Positions 47,944 through 59,670 of a DNA stretch of 64,000 nt are shown piece after piece. Location: positions 204,689-268,688 of the forward strand of contig NZ_FOGP01000004.1 in assembly GCF_900111255.1 (NCBI RefSeq), written 5' to 3'. Positions within the stretch are counted from its first letter, which is position 1. Every line of letters starts with the position of its first letter. Under the pieces are notes generated by a model, which worked only from the letters and a program-made list of their open reading frames with translations, searched no databases and had not been told where the DNA came from. Source of the stretch: Parafannyhessea umbonata. GTDB taxonomy: Bacteria; Actinomycetota; Coriobacteriia; Coriobacteriales; Atopobiaceae. Position numbers and translations under genes: made by a program.

Positions 47944-49518
47944 GTGTCTGAAGAGGTCTGGACCATCAAGCGCATGCTCGACTGGACGTGCGGCTATCTG
48001 GAGCGCAGGGGAGAAGAGCGTCCGCGTCTTTCCGCGGAGTGGCTCCTGGGCTCGGTGACGGGCCTTTCTCGCGTGCAGATATATACCAGCTTCGACCGGC
48101 CGCTCTCCCAGGAGGAGCTCAATCGCATGCACGACGCCGTGGTCAGACGCGGCAAGGGCGAGCCCCTGCAGTACCTGACGGGCGAGATGCCCTTCCGTCA
48201 CATCATCCTGAAGTGCGAGGAGGGCGTCCTGATTCCGCGCCCCGAGACCGAGGTGCTGGTCGATGCCGCGCTCGAGGGCGTCGACGCCGCGACGGCTGCC
48301 GGACACGCCCCACGCGTGCTCGAGGTGGGCTGCGGCACGGGCTGCATCGCGTGCTCGGTCGCGTCCGAGCGCTTGGGCGCCTGCGTCACCGCAACGGACA
48401 TATCCCCCAAAGCCGCATCGCTCGCACGACGCAACAGGACGGCCCTGGGTCTGGACAACCGCGTCGACGTCGTCGAGTGCGATCTGGCCGAGGGGGTGGA
48501 CGAGTGCCTCATGGGCACGTTTGACGTGCTGGTCTCCAATCCGCCCTACATTCCCTCTGACGTGGTTCCTACGCTTCCGGGTGAGGTCAAGTTGCACGAG
48601 CCGTGGCTCGCGCTTGACGGCGGCGCCGACGGCCTCGACGTCTTCCGCCGTCTGCTCGAGCTCGCCCCGCACGCGCTGCGACCTGGTGGCGTGTTTGCCG
48701 TTGAGCTTTTCGAGACGAACGTGGGCGACGCCGCCGAGCTCTGCCGCCGGCAGGGAGGTTGGTCCACGGTCGAGGTACGCGAGGATCTGACTCGCAGGCC
48801 GCGCGTCCTGTTTGCCGTCAGGGGCGGCTCTCTTGCCGACGAGCTCGGACCTGCGCGCGAGCTTGAGATGGCCCGCCTTCAGAAGGTGGTCAAGGTAGAC
48901 CAGAACGATCCCGACGAGGCGGCGGTGCGCCGCGGCACCCTGGCCCTCGAGGACGGTGGCGTCGTCGTCGTCCCGACCGACTCGGTCTACGGCATCGGCT
49001 GTGCGGCGACCCCGACGAACCCCGGCCTCTCCCGCACGTTCCAGATTAAGCGGCGCCCTGCGGGGCAGACCCTGCCCTGGCTCATTGCGAATGATTCCGA
49101 CCTGCTGGTCTACGGGCGAGACGTGCCCGACTGGGCGCAGGAGCTTGCGCGTCGCTTCTGGCCGGGGGCGCTGACGCTGGTCGTCAAGGCGAGCGAGCTG
49201 GTTCCGCGCGAGTACGTCCTTCCCGTGACGGGCACCATAGCGCTCAGGCTGCCCGACTCTAACCTGGTGCGCCAGCTGGCCCGTTCCGTCGGCGCACCGC
49301 TTGCCATTACGAGTGCGAACACGCACGGGCGGGACGCCGCCGTCGACGGCGGCTCCGTGGAGGAGCGCCTCGTGAAGATGGTCGACCTGGTGTTTGACGG
49401 GGGCGCCGCGCCCGTTGCCGTCAACTCGACGATCGTGGACTGCTCGGGCGACGCACCCGCGATTCTGCGAGAGGGAGCCATTCCGTCGGAGGAGATCTTC
49501 TCTGCCCTGAGGGGCTAG
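47944..49518 (+). CDS. PrmC - TsaC/Sua5 fusion protein
   Basis: A 524-residue two-domain protein. The first 300 residues are PrmC/HemK, which methylates the Gln of the GGQ loop of release factors: N-terminal helical domain, SAM motif EVGCGTGCIACSVA and the substrate loop NPPYIPSD. The rest, from about 320, is a TsaC/Sua5-type domain with VVVPTDSVYGIGC and TSANTHGRDA, which makes threonylcarbamoyl-AMP for tRNA t6A. The end shows the short TsaC without a Sua5 tail. The start is taken as GTG at 47944 (GGAAG upstream). An ATG at 47917 is also possible. The usual separate genes are side by side in many bacteria; here they are one. Confidence 0.9.
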   Translation: MSEEVWTIKRMLDWTCGYLERRGEERPRLSAEWLLGSVTGLSRVQIYTSFDRPLSQEELNRMHDAVVRRGKGEPLQYLTGEMPFRHIILKCEEGVLIPRPETEVLVDAALEGVDAATAAGHAPRVLEVGCGTGCIACSVASERLGACVTATDISPKAASLARRNRTALGLDNRVDVVECDLAEGVDECLMGTFDVLVSNPPYIPSDVVPTLPGEVKLHEPWLALDGGADGLDVFRRLLELAPHALRPGGVFAVELFETNVGDAAELCRRQGGWSTVEVREDLTRRPRVLFAVRGGSLADELGPARELEMARLQKVVKVDQNDPDEAAVRRGTLALEDGGVVVVPTDSVYGIGCAATPTNPGLSRTFQIKRRPAGQTLPWLIANDSDLLVYGRDVPDWAQELARRFWPGALTLVVKASELVPREYVLPVTGTIALRLPDSNLVRQLARSVGAPLAITSANTHGRDAAVDGGSVEERLVKMVDLVFDGGAAPVAVNSTIVDCSGDAPAILREGAIPSEEIFSALRG

Positions 49519-49668
49519 CCCTTCTCGGCTGGTGCCACCCCGCCATCGGCCTCCACGCTGCCACCTGCTATTCGTTTTGCGCTTCTTGCCAGACCGATGG
49601 CCGCGTCCGCTTGCGTTGCGATAGGCTAGGGGAGAAACGAAAAACCCTTGTCATGAGGAGCAAACCGC

Positions 49669-50130
49669 ATGAAGATCGCCATCGCGTCTGACCACGCCGG
49701 CTTTGATCAGAAGCCTGCCATGATCGAGTATCTCAAGGGTCTCGGCCACGAAGTCGTCGACCTTGGGCCTGACAGCGCAGAGCGTTGCGACTACCCCGAC
49801 TATGCTGACAAGGTGGCCCGTCGCGTCGCGTCCGGCGATGCCGAGCGCGGCGTGCTCATCTGCGGGACCGGCATCGGCATGGCGCTCACGGCTGACAAGG
49901 TCGCTGGCGTTCGCGCCGCAGTCATCCAGACGCCGCAGTTCGCCCATCTGTTCCGCGAGCACAACAACGGCAACGTGCTGTGCATCTCTGGTCGCTTCAC
50001 CACCTTCGAGGTGAACAAGCAGATCGTCGACGAGTTTCTCACCACCGAGTTCGGCGGCGGCCGCCACGAGGGACGCGTCCAGAAGATCATGCGCGAGGAC
50101 GACCCCGATTTTGGTGGAGTAGAGGAGTAG
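49669..50130 (+). CDS. rpiB: Ribose-5-phosphate isomerase B
   Basis: Interconverts ribulose-5-phosphate and ribose-5-phosphate. The 153-residue RpiB/LacAB-fold enzyme begins MKIAIASDHAGF and has the catalytic cysteine in GVLICGTGIGMA and the phosphate-binding HNNGNVL and SGR. Length is normal. SD ATGAGGAG lies near the ATG. upp follows 112 nt later. It can feed the transketolase reactions elsewhere in the window. Confidence 0.95.
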   Translation: MKIAIASDHAGFDQKPAMIEYLKGLGHEVVDLGPDSAERCDYPDYADKVARRVASGDAERGVLICGTGIGMALTADKVAGVRAAVIQTPQFAHLFREHNNGNVLCISGRFTTFEVNKQIVDEFLTTEFGGGRHEGRVQKIMREDDPDFGGVEE

Positions 50131-50194
50131 CGCGCTCTTTTTGACCGAGGTCCCCTGGCGGGACCTCGTGTTGTAAAATCCCCCAGGCTAAGTT

Positions 50195-50211
50195 CGCGGC
50201 CAAGGGCCGCG
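50195..50211 (+). other. Leader hairpin upstream of upp
   Basis: CGCGGCC-AAG-GGCCGCG, a 7-bp stem ending 31 nt before the start codon. Confidence 0.6.
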
Positions 50212-50242
50212 TTGTAATGCAGATGAACCGAAAGGATCCCAC

Positions 50243-50884
50243 ATGGAGTTTGACGAGAACCGCTTCAAGGTTATCGACCACCCTCTGGTCCAGCACAAGC
50301 TGTCCATCCTGCGTGACAAGAACACGGTGACCAAGGACTTCCGCCAGCTGGTGACCGAGCTCGCCATGCTCGAGGGCTACGAGGCCATGCGTGACTTCCC
50401 GCTTGAGGACTGCGTGGTCGAGACGCCGCTTGAGACTGCCACGTTCAAGCGCGTCGCTGGCAAGAAGGTCGCGATCATCCCCATCCTGCGCGCAGGTCTG
50501 GGCATGGTCGACGGCATTCTCGCGCTCGTTCCCTCCGCGCGCGTTGGTCACGTGGGCATGTATCGTGACCCCGAGACCCACGAGCCCGTGCAGTATTACT
50601 GCAAGTTCCCACCCTCGATCGAGGACCGCACCTGCCTTATCGTCGACCCCATGCTCGCGACGGGCGGCTCGCTCATCGCCGCCATCAAGTACCTCCGCGA
50701 CGCTGGTGCCAAGGACGTTCGCGCCCTGACGATCGTCTCTTCTCCCGAGGGCGTCAAGGCGGTGCTCGACTATGATCCCAACGTGCGTCTGTATACCTGC
50801 GCGCTCGACCGCGAGCTCAACGACGCCGCCTACATCCTTCCCGGTCTCGGCGACGCCGGCGACCGCATCTACGGCACGCTCTAG
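50243..50884 (+). CDS. upp: Uracil phosphoribosyltransferase
   Basis: Converts uracil and PRPP to UMP. The 213-residue protein has the usual start (HPLVQHKLSILRDKNT), the PRPP motif VDPMLATGGSL and the uracil site near the C-terminal GDAGDRIYGT. Length is typical. SD GAAAGGAT lies 7 nt before the ATG. It is followed by a terminator. Confidence 0.96.
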   Translation: MEFDENRFKVIDHPLVQHKLSILRDKNTVTKDFRQLVTELAMLEGYEAMRDFPLEDCVVETPLETATFKRVAGKKVAIIPILRAGLGMVDGILALVPSARVGHVGMYRDPETHEPVQYYCKFPPSIEDRTCLIVDPMLATGGSLIAAIKYLRDAGAKDVRALTIVSSPEGVKAVLDYDPNVRLYTCALDRELNDAAYILPGLGDAGDRIYGTL

Positions 50885-50928
50885 CGCCACTCTCCGTGGT
50901 GATGCCGGATGGCATCGTCTGGCCTCAG

Positions 50929-50956
50929 GCCCATCGCTCGCGCGGTGGGCTTTTTT
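50929..50956 (+). terminator. upp terminator
   Basis: GCCCATCGC pairs with GCGGTGGGC (one G-U), followed by six T. Confidence 0.85.
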
Positions 50957-51232
50957 ATGAGGCCCGCACACCTCGACGTGCCTGTCGGGGCGAGTGGGGG
51001 GGGTGCCTGCCCGCCATGGCGTATTGCGATGGAAGGGTGTAGTTTTGCGTATTTTTTAAATTGAGTTCAAAAAAACCGAATTGAAAAATAGGCATATTTA
51101 ACTGGTTAAACGTTACTGATAATTTTTGAAACAGGTACGGAGTAGGCAAAATGTCCCCGTGGGTTGTGGACTTTGGGGAATAAGACTACTAGACTTCTCT
51201 CGCCTGTTAAAAAGGCACGTAGGAGGGTTTCC
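50957..51232. other. AT-rich promoter region of the ATP synthase operon
   Basis: About 275 bp without a gene. From 51040 to 51140 it is strongly AT-rich with long A and T runs, in contrast to its surroundings. GATAAT (51117-51122) is a fair -10. It holds an inverted repeat at 51097-51110. Confidence 0.5.
51097..51110. promoter_or_regulatory. Inverted repeat before the ATP synthase operon
   Basis: TTTAAC-TG-GTTAAA is a perfect 14-bp palindrome-like site in the AT-rich promoter region, 7-13 nt before the GATAAT box. It fits a repressor or activator operator; the protein is unknown. Confidence 0.4.
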
Positions 51233-51550
51233 TTGGACATGGTGCTGCACATAATCGTCGGTGCCGTTTGCGGGTTAGTTGGGTGTGCTCCAACTGCCTT
51301 TTTGTTTGAGGTTGCTCTCAAACGGGGTACAACACAGGAAGCGAGCATCGCTCGGGGCCTGATTGCCATTGCGGTTTCATTTACGATGCTGTCGGTGGCA
51401 GTCTTTGTGGTATATCTCGTCAAACGAGAAGCGACGCTCGCCTTTGGGTGTGCAGTCGCGGTAGCGTTCCTCGCGTTTTGGGGGATTGAGTCTGTAAGGG
51501 CCTGTCGTGACGCGACGGCGTCGCCGCGGGCCGAGGGGAAGGACCGATAG
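51233..51550 (+). CDS. Small membrane protein, AtpI-like position
   Basis: A 105-residue protein with three hydrophobic segments (about residues 4-28, 43-66, 70-90) and a polar tail. It occupies the place of atpI, upstream of subunit a, and overlaps the atpB start by one base. The sequence is too divergent for me to confirm it as AtpI. A conserved ATP synthase assembly factor would be consistent. TTG at 51233 is taken as start because AGGAGGG lies 5 nt upstream. ATG at 51239 is the alternative. Confidence 0.65.
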   Translation: MDMVLHIIVGAVCGLVGCAPTAFLFEVALKRGTTQEASIARGLIAIAVSFTMLSVAVFVVYLVKREATLAFGCAVAVAFLAFWGIESVRACRDATASPRAEGKDR

Positions 51551-52347
51551 TGAATCCGCTTGATAAGCTACCTGAGGAAATGGATGAGCTGCTCGATGGC
51601 TTTATGACTCACGCCATTGCCGGTGACACCACCGTGGGGCTCACCAACTACATCTTCTGGATGTGCGTTGCCCTTGCTCTGATGCTCGTGGCGGTCTTCG
51701 TGTTCAAGAAGAAGCAGGCCAAGAGCCTCGTCCCCCAGGGAACCTTCGTGAACGCCATGGAGTTCGTCGTCGAGTACGTGCGTGACGACATGTGCAAGTC
51801 GATTCTGGGCGACACCTGGAAGAAGCACTTCAGCTTCTTGTCGGCCATCTTCTTCTTCATCGTCGCCAACAGCATCGTCGGCGTCATTCCTGGCTGCCAC
51901 CCCGGAACCGGCACCATTGGCGTCACGTCGGCGCTGGCACTCTGCTCGTTCGTCTACTTCATCGTCGTGGGCGTCAAGCGCATGGGGCCCATCGGCTACC
52001 TTAAGAGCCTCGCACCCGAGGGCATCGGCTTCCCGATGAACGTTCCCCTTTGGATCATTGAGGTCTTCTCGACGTTCCTTCGTCTTATCACGCTGGCCGT
52101 CCGACTCTTCTGCAACATGTTTGCAGGCCATGTCGTAATGGGCGCCTTCGCGATTCTCGCGTCCCTGTTCGTGCAGCCTCTCCTGCAGGGCTTCTCGGCG
52201 GTGGCTCTTGGCCAGGCGGGTGCGTCGATCTTCTGGATTATCATCCTCATCATCATCTATGCGGTCGAGATTATGGTCGGAGTCATTCAGGCCTACGTCT
52301 TTACGCTGCTCTCGTCCGTCTACATCCAGCTCGTGGAGAACGAGTAG
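51550..52347 (+). CDS. atpB: ATP synthase subunit a
   Basis: The stator half-channel subunit of F0. The 265-residue protein has five or six transmembrane segments and the conserved arginine helix in FLRLITLAVRLFCNMFAGHVV, where the arginine faces the c-ring. The end reads VGVIQAYVFTLLSSVYIQL as usual. Start is GTG at 51550, overlapping the upstream stop by one base. First core gene of the complete operon in order a-c-b-delta-alpha-gamma-beta-epsilon. Confidence 0.95.
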   Translation: MNPLDKLPEEMDELLDGFMTHAIAGDTTVGLTNYIFWMCVALALMLVAVFVFKKKQAKSLVPQGTFVNAMEFVVEYVRDDMCKSILGDTWKKHFSFLSAIFFFIVANSIVGVIPGCHPGTGTIGVTSALALCSFVYFIVVGVKRMGPIGYLKSLAPEGIGFPMNVPLWIIEVFSTFLRLITLAVRLFCNMFAGHVVMGAFAILASLFVQPLLQGFSAVALGQAGASIFWIIILIIIYAVEIMVGVIQAYVFTLLSSVYIQLVENE

Positions 52348-52443
52348 CTCACCCCAATATGGGTAATCGCGGGGCCACGCCCGCTATTACATAGTCAGGT
52401 CATGAAAGTCGTCCCCGTCGGGGCGAATGACAAAGGAGGAATC

Positions 52444-52638
52444 GTGGGAGTCATTGGTTATGGTCTTGGCGTAATCGGCGCCGGCATTGGTATTGGTCTG
52501 GCAGCCTTTGGCGCCACTACCGCAATGGCGCGTCAGCCGGAGATGCAGGGTCGTCTGTTCACGACCTTCATTCTGGGCTCCGCTTTCGTCGAGGCACTTG
52601 CACTCATCGGCTTCGTTGTAAGTCTTATTGTCAAATAA
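52444..52638 (+). CDS. atpE: ATP synthase subunit c
   Basis: The proteolipid of the rotor ring; two transmembrane helices joined by the RQPE loop. The helix 2 carboxylate is Glu50 in AFVEALALIGFV, followed by Ala rather than the Ser/Thr of sodium-binding c subunits; helix 1 lacks the Gln. This points to proton transport. The GTG at 52444 has AAAGGAGG 7 nt upstream and gives 64 residues, about ten short of usual. An upstream ATG at 52402 would add 14 polar residues but has no good ribosome site. Confidence 0.93.
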   Translation: MGVIGYGLGVIGAGIGIGLAAFGATTAMARQPEMQGRLFTTFILGSAFVEALALIGFVVSLIVK

Positions 52639-52673
52639 CTCTTACAAGCACGAGACGCTGAGTGGAGGCACGT

Positions 52674-53270
52674 ATGAAAAGCACTATGAAGGGGATCACC
52701 CGAGTCGCGGGAGCGGCGCTTGCGGTCTATGCCGCTCCGTCGGTTGCGCTTGCTGACTCGCTGAGTGGTCCGGACCTTCTGCTTCCCAAGCCCGCAGAGT
52801 TCATCCCGGCGCTTATCGCTTTCCTCATCATCTGGTTCGTCCTGGGCAAGCTTGCTTGGCCTTCGGTACTCGAGATGATGGAGAAGCGCCAGCAGAAGAT
52901 CCAGGATGACCTCGATGCCGCGGCAGAGTCCAAGGCCAAGGCTGCCGAGGAGGCAAAGAGCTACGAGGCTCGTATCGTCGAGGCCAACAAGGAGGCCGAG
53001 AGCATCATCGCCAAGGCCAAGAAGGAGGCTGAGGAGCAGCGCTCCCAGATTCTCGCCAAGGCCCAGAGGGAGGCTGCCGATATCATCGCCAAGTCGCGTG
53101 GTGCGGTCGACTCCGAGCGCAAGAAGGCAATGATCGAGCTTTCCGGCTCCGTGGTGGATCTCTCCGTCGAGATCGCCAGCAAGATTATCGGTAACGAGCT
53201 GAGCGAGGATGCGCAGCGCAGGCTCGCAGAGAAGTACCTCGCGGAAGTGAGCGCACCAAATGAGCGCTAA
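52674..53270 (+). CDS. atpF: ATP synthase subunit b
   Basis: The peripheral stalk subunit. The 198-residue protein has one transmembrane helix (about 45-62) and a long charged helix to the end. It is preceded by about 30 residues that look like a cleavable signal peptide: a basic start, a hydrophobic stretch VAGAALAVYAAPSVA and LADS as a possible cleavage point. Most b subunits start directly with the membrane helix. GGAGG lies 5 nt before the ATG at 52674. The last codons overlap atpH. Confidence 0.93.
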   Translation: MKSTMKGITRVAGAALAVYAAPSVALADSLSGPDLLLPKPAEFIPALIAFLIIWFVLGKLAWPSVLEMMEKRQQKIQDDLDAAAESKAKAAEEAKSYEARIVEANKEAESIIAKAKKEAEEQRSQILAKAQREAADIIAKSRGAVDSERKKAMIELSGSVVDLSVEIASKIIGNELSEDAQRRLAEKYLAEVSAPNER

Positions 53271-53733
53271 GCAGGACAACTCCGAGAAGGTCGAGGCCTA
53301 CGCTCGCGCCCTCATCGAGGCTGCGCGAGGCGAGGGAAGGGCTAACGCCGACCTCGTCATGTGGGAGCATGCGCGCAAGTTTTCGCCTGAGGTCCTTGAG
53401 ACCATAAGCGCGATGCGCGATGCCGATGACCTTGACCTTATCGAGAAGGTTGCCAAGCAGTACAAGGAGATTCTGGACTCTGAGGACAAGACGGTGTCCG
53501 TCACGGTGACCACCTCCGTTCCCCTGAGCGATGAGCTCCGAGAGAAAGTTCGCACCAAGGCCGAGAACAACCTGAAGGCTCCTGTGTTCCTCGTCGAGCG
53601 CGTCGATCCCGAAATTCTGGGTGGCGTCATCCTCGAGGCTCGCGGCAAGCGCTATGACGCTTCCGTCAAGGCGCAGCTTGCCAACATCAGGAAGACGCTC
53701 GCCTCGACCTTCATCGGAAGTGATGAGCAATGA
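53260..53733 (+). CDS. atpH: ATP synthase subunit delta
   Basis: Links the peripheral stalk to the alpha subunits. 157 residues, slightly short of the usual 170-180. It has a weak N-terminal helical domain and a conserved C-terminal part ([24 protein letters not shown]). It overlaps atpF by 11 nt and atpA by 4 nt. Confidence 0.9.
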   Translation: MSAKQDNSEKVEAYARALIEAARGEGRANADLVMWEHARKFSPEVLETISAMRDADDLDLIEKVAKQYKEILDSEDKTVSVTVTTSVPLSDELREKVRTKAENNLKAPVFLVERVDPEILGGVILEARGKRYDASVKAQLANIRKTLASTFIGSDEQ

Positions 53734-55385
53734 CAGATAAGATCAGTTCCGCGGAGATCATGGACACGCTGCGAGAGCAGCTTGGCCAGATCAACGCGAC
53801 CGTTGACAGGCAGGAGGCGTCTGTCGTTACCGAGGTAGGCGACGGCATCGCTCACGTCTCCGGTCTGAAGACCGCCATGGCTGGCGAGCTCCTGCAGTTC
53901 ACCAGCTCTACGTCTGGTCGTAGCGTCTACGGCCTGGCGCAGAACCTCGACGAGGAAGAGGTCGGCGCGGTTCTCTTCGGTGACGTGGACTCCATCAAGG
54001 AGGGAGACGAGTGCCGTACCACGGGCCGCGTTATGGATATTCCCGTTGGTCGCGCCATGCTCGGCCGTGTCGTCAATCCCTTGGGGCAGCCGATCGACGG
54101 CCTCGGCGCAATCGACGCCACGCACCGTCGTCCGATTGAGTTCAAGGCGCCCGGCATCATGGAGCGCCAGCCCGTCTGTGAGCCTGTTCAGACCGGACTT
54201 CTCGCCATTGACGCTATGGTTCCCGTTGGCCGTGGTCAGCGTGAGCTCATCATTGGCGACCGCAAGACCGGTAAGACGGCCATCGCCATCGACGCAATCG
54301 TCAATCAGCGCGACACCGACATGGTTTGTATCTATGTAGCAATCGGCCAGAAGGCGTCTACCGTCGCCGCGATCAAGGACACCCTCGCACAGCGTGGCGT
54401 TCTGAACAAGACGATCATCGTCGCGGCCACTGCAGCGGATTCTGCTCCTATGCAGTACATTGCTCCTATGGCCGGAGCGGCAATCGGCGAGTTCTTCATG
54501 TACAACGACGAGAACGGCAATCCTGCGGATGAGGTTCACCCCGGCGGCCACGTGCTCGTGGTGTATGACGATCTGTCCAAGCAGGCCGTGGCATACCGTC
54601 AGATGTCGCTTACGCTTCATCGTCCACCTGGACGCGAGGCTTATCCTGGTGACATCTTCTATCTGCATTCTCGCCTTCTCGAGCGTGCATGCAAGCTGTC
54701 TGACAAGAATGGTGGCGGCTCGCTCACGGCTCTGCCGATCATCGAGACGCAGGAGGGCGACGTTTCGGCGTACATTCCTACCAACGTCATCTCGATTACC
54801 GACGGCCAGATTTACTTGCAGTCCAACCTCTTCTTCCAGGGTCAGCGCCCCGCAGTTGACGTAGGCATCTCCGTCTCTCGTGTCGGCGGTGCGGCGCAGC
54901 TCAAGTCTATGAAGCAGGTTGCCGGTACGCTTCGTCTTGACCTCGCGAGCTATCGCGAGAAGCAGGCGTTCGCGCAGTTCGGCTCCGACCTTGATGCTGC
55001 CACGCAGTACCAGCTCAACCACGGTGCCCACATGATGGAGCTTCTCAAGCAGCCGCGCTACGCAGCTCTTGACGTTGCCGACCAGGTCATTTCCATCTTC
55101 GCTGCCAAGGAGGACTTCCTCGACGACGTTGACCTCGATCACGTCACGCTCTTCCGCGACGAGCTTGCCAAGTACATGGGCGAGCGTCACTCGAAGCTCC
55201 GCCAGGAGATTCGCGAGAAGAAGATCGACGACGAGATGAGCGAGAGGCTCAGGACGCACATCGCCAACTTCAAGCGCGAGTTCCTGCTGCAGCATCCCAA
55301 CAAGAAGTCCGTCGTTGACGTCGAGGCCCACGCCGAGGACACCGAGGCGGCCGAAGACCCTTCGCTCGAGGGCCAGGAGAACTAA
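53730..55385 (+). CDS. atpA: ATP synthase subunit alpha
   Basis: Non-catalytic nucleotide-binding subunit of F1. The 551-residue protein has the Walker A motif GDRKTGKTA (about 176), the signature [13 protein letters not shown] and the tail with an acidic extension of about 30 residues (from [11 protein letters not shown]) beyond the usual end. It overlaps atpH by 4 nt (ATGA) and is followed by atpG after 3 nt. Confidence 0.97.
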   Translation: MTDKISSAEIMDTLREQLGQINATVDRQEASVVTEVGDGIAHVSGLKTAMAGELLQFTSSTSGRSVYGLAQNLDEEEVGAVLFGDVDSIKEGDECRTTGRVMDIPVGRAMLGRVVNPLGQPIDGLGAIDATHRRPIEFKAPGIMERQPVCEPVQTGLLAIDAMVPVGRGQRELIIGDRKTGKTAIAIDAIVNQRDTDMVCIYVAIGQKASTVAAIKDTLAQRGVLNKTIIVAATAADSAPMQYIAPMAGAAIGEFFMYNDENGNPADEVHPGGHVLVVYDDLSKQAVAYRQMSLTLHRPPGREAYPGDIFYLHSRLLERACKLSDKNGGGSLTALPIIETQEGDVSAYIPTNVISITDGQIYLQSNLFFQGQRPAVDVGISVSRVGGAAQLKSMKQVAGTLRLDLASYREKQAFAQFGSDLDAATQYQLNHGAHMMELLKQPRYAALDVADQVISIFAAKEDFLDDVDLDHVTLFRDELAKYMGERHSKLRQEIREKKIDDEMSERLRTHIANFKREFLLQHPNKKSVVDVEAHAEDTEAAEDPSLEGQEN

Positions 55386-55388
55386 CAA

Positions 55389-57787
<2,399 letters not shown>

Positions 57788-57797
57788 GGAAGTCTTC

Positions 57798-58223
57798 ATG
57801 GCTGAGCTTAAATGTCAGTTCGTGCGTCCGGACAGACTTCTGTACGAGGGACCCGTGGCGAGCCTGATCCTTGTCGCCCACTCGGGTGAGCTTGGTGTCT
57901 GGCCAGGCCACGCGTCCGAGATCTGCTCGCTGGGCGACGGGGTCGTCCGCCTCCACCTCCGCGAGGAGGATGGGGGCGGTACCCGTCGGGTCGTCATCTC
58001 CGGTGGCTATGCCGAGATCAACCCCGATGGCGTCATCATCCTCGCCGACCATGCACGCGACGTTGACGACATCGAGCCTGACGTCGTTCGTGAGACGAGG
58101 GAGAGGGCCTTCGACGCCCGTGACGAGTATCCCGAGGGCGACCACAGGCGCGCGTATTACGACAACAAGATCAAATGGTGTAACCTTCTGCTTAAACAAG
58201 CAGGGGCAAATGAAAGCGCATAG
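57798..58223 (+). CDS. atpC: ATP synthase subunit epsilon
   Basis: Rotor-foot subunit that regulates ATP hydrolysis. 141 residues: beta-sandwich domain (about 1-88, with GELGVWPGH) and a C-terminal helical part. It starts 10 nt after atpD. It completes the operon; murA follows after 11 nt. Confidence 0.93.
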   Translation: MAELKCQFVRPDRLLYEGPVASLILVAHSGELGVWPGHASEICSLGDGVVRLHLREEDGGGTRRVVISGGYAEINPDGVIILADHARDVDDIEPDVVRETRERAFDARDEYPEGDHRRAYYDNKIKWCNLLLKQAGANESA

Positions 58224-58234
58224 CCGGAGGTATT

Positions 58235-59512
58235 TTGGAAGTTATTAAGGTTGAAGGCGGCTATCCGATAGGTGGCGAAGTCACCGTTGAGGGCGCAAAG
58301 AACTCAGCGCTCAAACTCATGGCGGCGACCATTCTCGCTCCTGGAGTGAACACCCTCACCAACGTCCCCAATATCTCCGACGTGCACGTGATGGGCAAGG
58401 TCCTTGAGTGCCTCGGCGCGAAGATCACCGTCAAGGGCCTGCACGAGCTCGAGATCGATACGTCTTCCGTCGACAAGTGGGAGACCCCGTATCACCTCGT
58501 CGCCAAGATGCGCGCCTCCACGGCCGTGCTTGGCCCGCTCTTGGGGCGCTTTGGCAAGGCCGTCGTGGCCATGCCGGGCGGCTGCAACATCGGTGCTCGC
58601 AAGATTGACATGCACATCCTGGGTCTCGAGGCCCTGGGCGTGAACTTCGAGATCGATCACGGCAACATCCACGCCACGACGCCCACGGGTCTCAAAGGCA
58701 CCACGGTGACGCTGGACTTCGCGAGCGTTGGCGCGACCGAGAACCTGATGATGGCCTCGGTCATGGCCGAGGGTGTCACGACCATCGACAACGCGGCCCG
58801 CGAACCCGAGATCGTTGACCTCGCAAACCTTCTTAACGAGATGGGGGCCAAGGTCAACGGTGCCGGCTCGCCCGTCATCGAGGTCGAGGGCGTGCGTGAG
58901 CTCCGCCCCGTCAGCCACCGCGTCGTGGGCGACCGCATCGAAGCCGGCACGTTCATCGCGATGGCCGGCCTGTGCGGACAGCCGGTGACCGTCAAGGGCT
59001 TCGAGCCGCATCACCTGGGACTCGTTCTTAAGAAGTACGAGCTCATGGGTCTCAAGGTCGAGCGCGGCGACCAGCAGTGCACGGTCGGCAGGGAGGGCGA
59101 TATCAAGCCCGTCGATATCCAGACGCTGCCGTTCCCTGGTTTCCCGACCGACATGCAGGCCCAGACGATGACGCTTCTGGCGCTGTCCAGCGGCAGCTGC
59201 ATCGTCACCGAGAATGTCTTCGAGAACCGCTTCATGCTCGCGAGTGAGCTTCAGCGCATGGGTGCCGACATCCGCATCGAGGGGCATCATGCCATCGTCC
59301 ACGGCGTCAAGGGCTTCTCGGGTGCTGAGGTTAAGTCCCCGGACCTGCGTGGCGGAGCGGCGCTGGTAATGGCCGGGCTCGTTGCGGACGGCGAGACCAC
59401 TGTGTCTGCGATCCACCACATCGATCGCGGATATGAGGGGTTCGTCGACAAGCTCCAGGCTCTTGGCGCGCGCGTCTCGCGTGTTGAGGTTCCCGACCCT
59501 GACGAGTTCTAG
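58235..59512 (+). CDS. murA: UDP-N-acetylglucosamine 1-carboxyvinyltransferase
   Basis: First committed step of peptidoglycan synthesis, transferring enolpyruvate from PEP to UDP-GlcNAc. The 425-residue EPSP-synthase-fold protein begins EVIKVEGGYPIGGEVTVEGAKNS and has the catalytic Cys117 in PGGCNIGARKID, the fosfomycin target. Start is TTG at 58235 with GGAGG 4 nt upstream. It follows atpC by 11 nt in the ATP synthase operon, a known arrangement in Actinobacteria and some Firmicutes. A terminator follows. Confidence 0.95.
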   Translation: MEVIKVEGGYPIGGEVTVEGAKNSALKLMAATILAPGVNTLTNVPNISDVHVMGKVLECLGAKITVKGLHELEIDTSSVDKWETPYHLVAKMRASTAVLGPLLGRFGKAVVAMPGGCNIGARKIDMHILGLEALGVNFEIDHGNIHATTPTGLKGTTVTLDFASVGATENLMMASVMAEGVTTIDNAAREPEIVDLANLLNEMGAKVNGAGSPVIEVEGVRELRPVSHRVVGDRIEAGTFIAMAGLCGQPVTVKGFEPHHLGLVLKKYELMGLKVERGDQQCTVGREGDIKPVDIQTLPFPGFPTDMQAQTMTLLALSSGSCIVTENVFENRFMLASELQRMGADIRIEGHHAIVHGVKGFSGAEVKSPDLRGGAALVMAGLVADGETTVSAIHHIDRGYEGFVDKLQALGARVSRVEVPDPDEF

Positions 59513-59539
59513 GCCAGACGACATTGAGTTAAGGTAAAG

Positions 59540-59569
59540 TCCCGCCGTGCTGCGCATGGCGGGATTTTT
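59540..59569 (+). terminator. murA / ATP synthase operon terminator
   Basis: TCCCGCC pairs with GGCGGGA around an 11-nt loop, followed by TTTTT. Confidence 0.85.
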
Positions 59570-59670
59570 GTGCGCCTGCCCCCCGCGCGCATGTACGTCC
59601 GGTGGGGCGGGCGGCCAAATGGGTACAAAGGTAGCGAATGATTACCGTCTTCAGTTGAACGGAGAAGTAC

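Noticed and set aside
46777..49326. An 849-codon minus-strand frame across prfA and prmC-tsaC
   Set aside because: Antisense shadow of two genes with clear catalytic motifs; no ribosome site, no recognisable domain.
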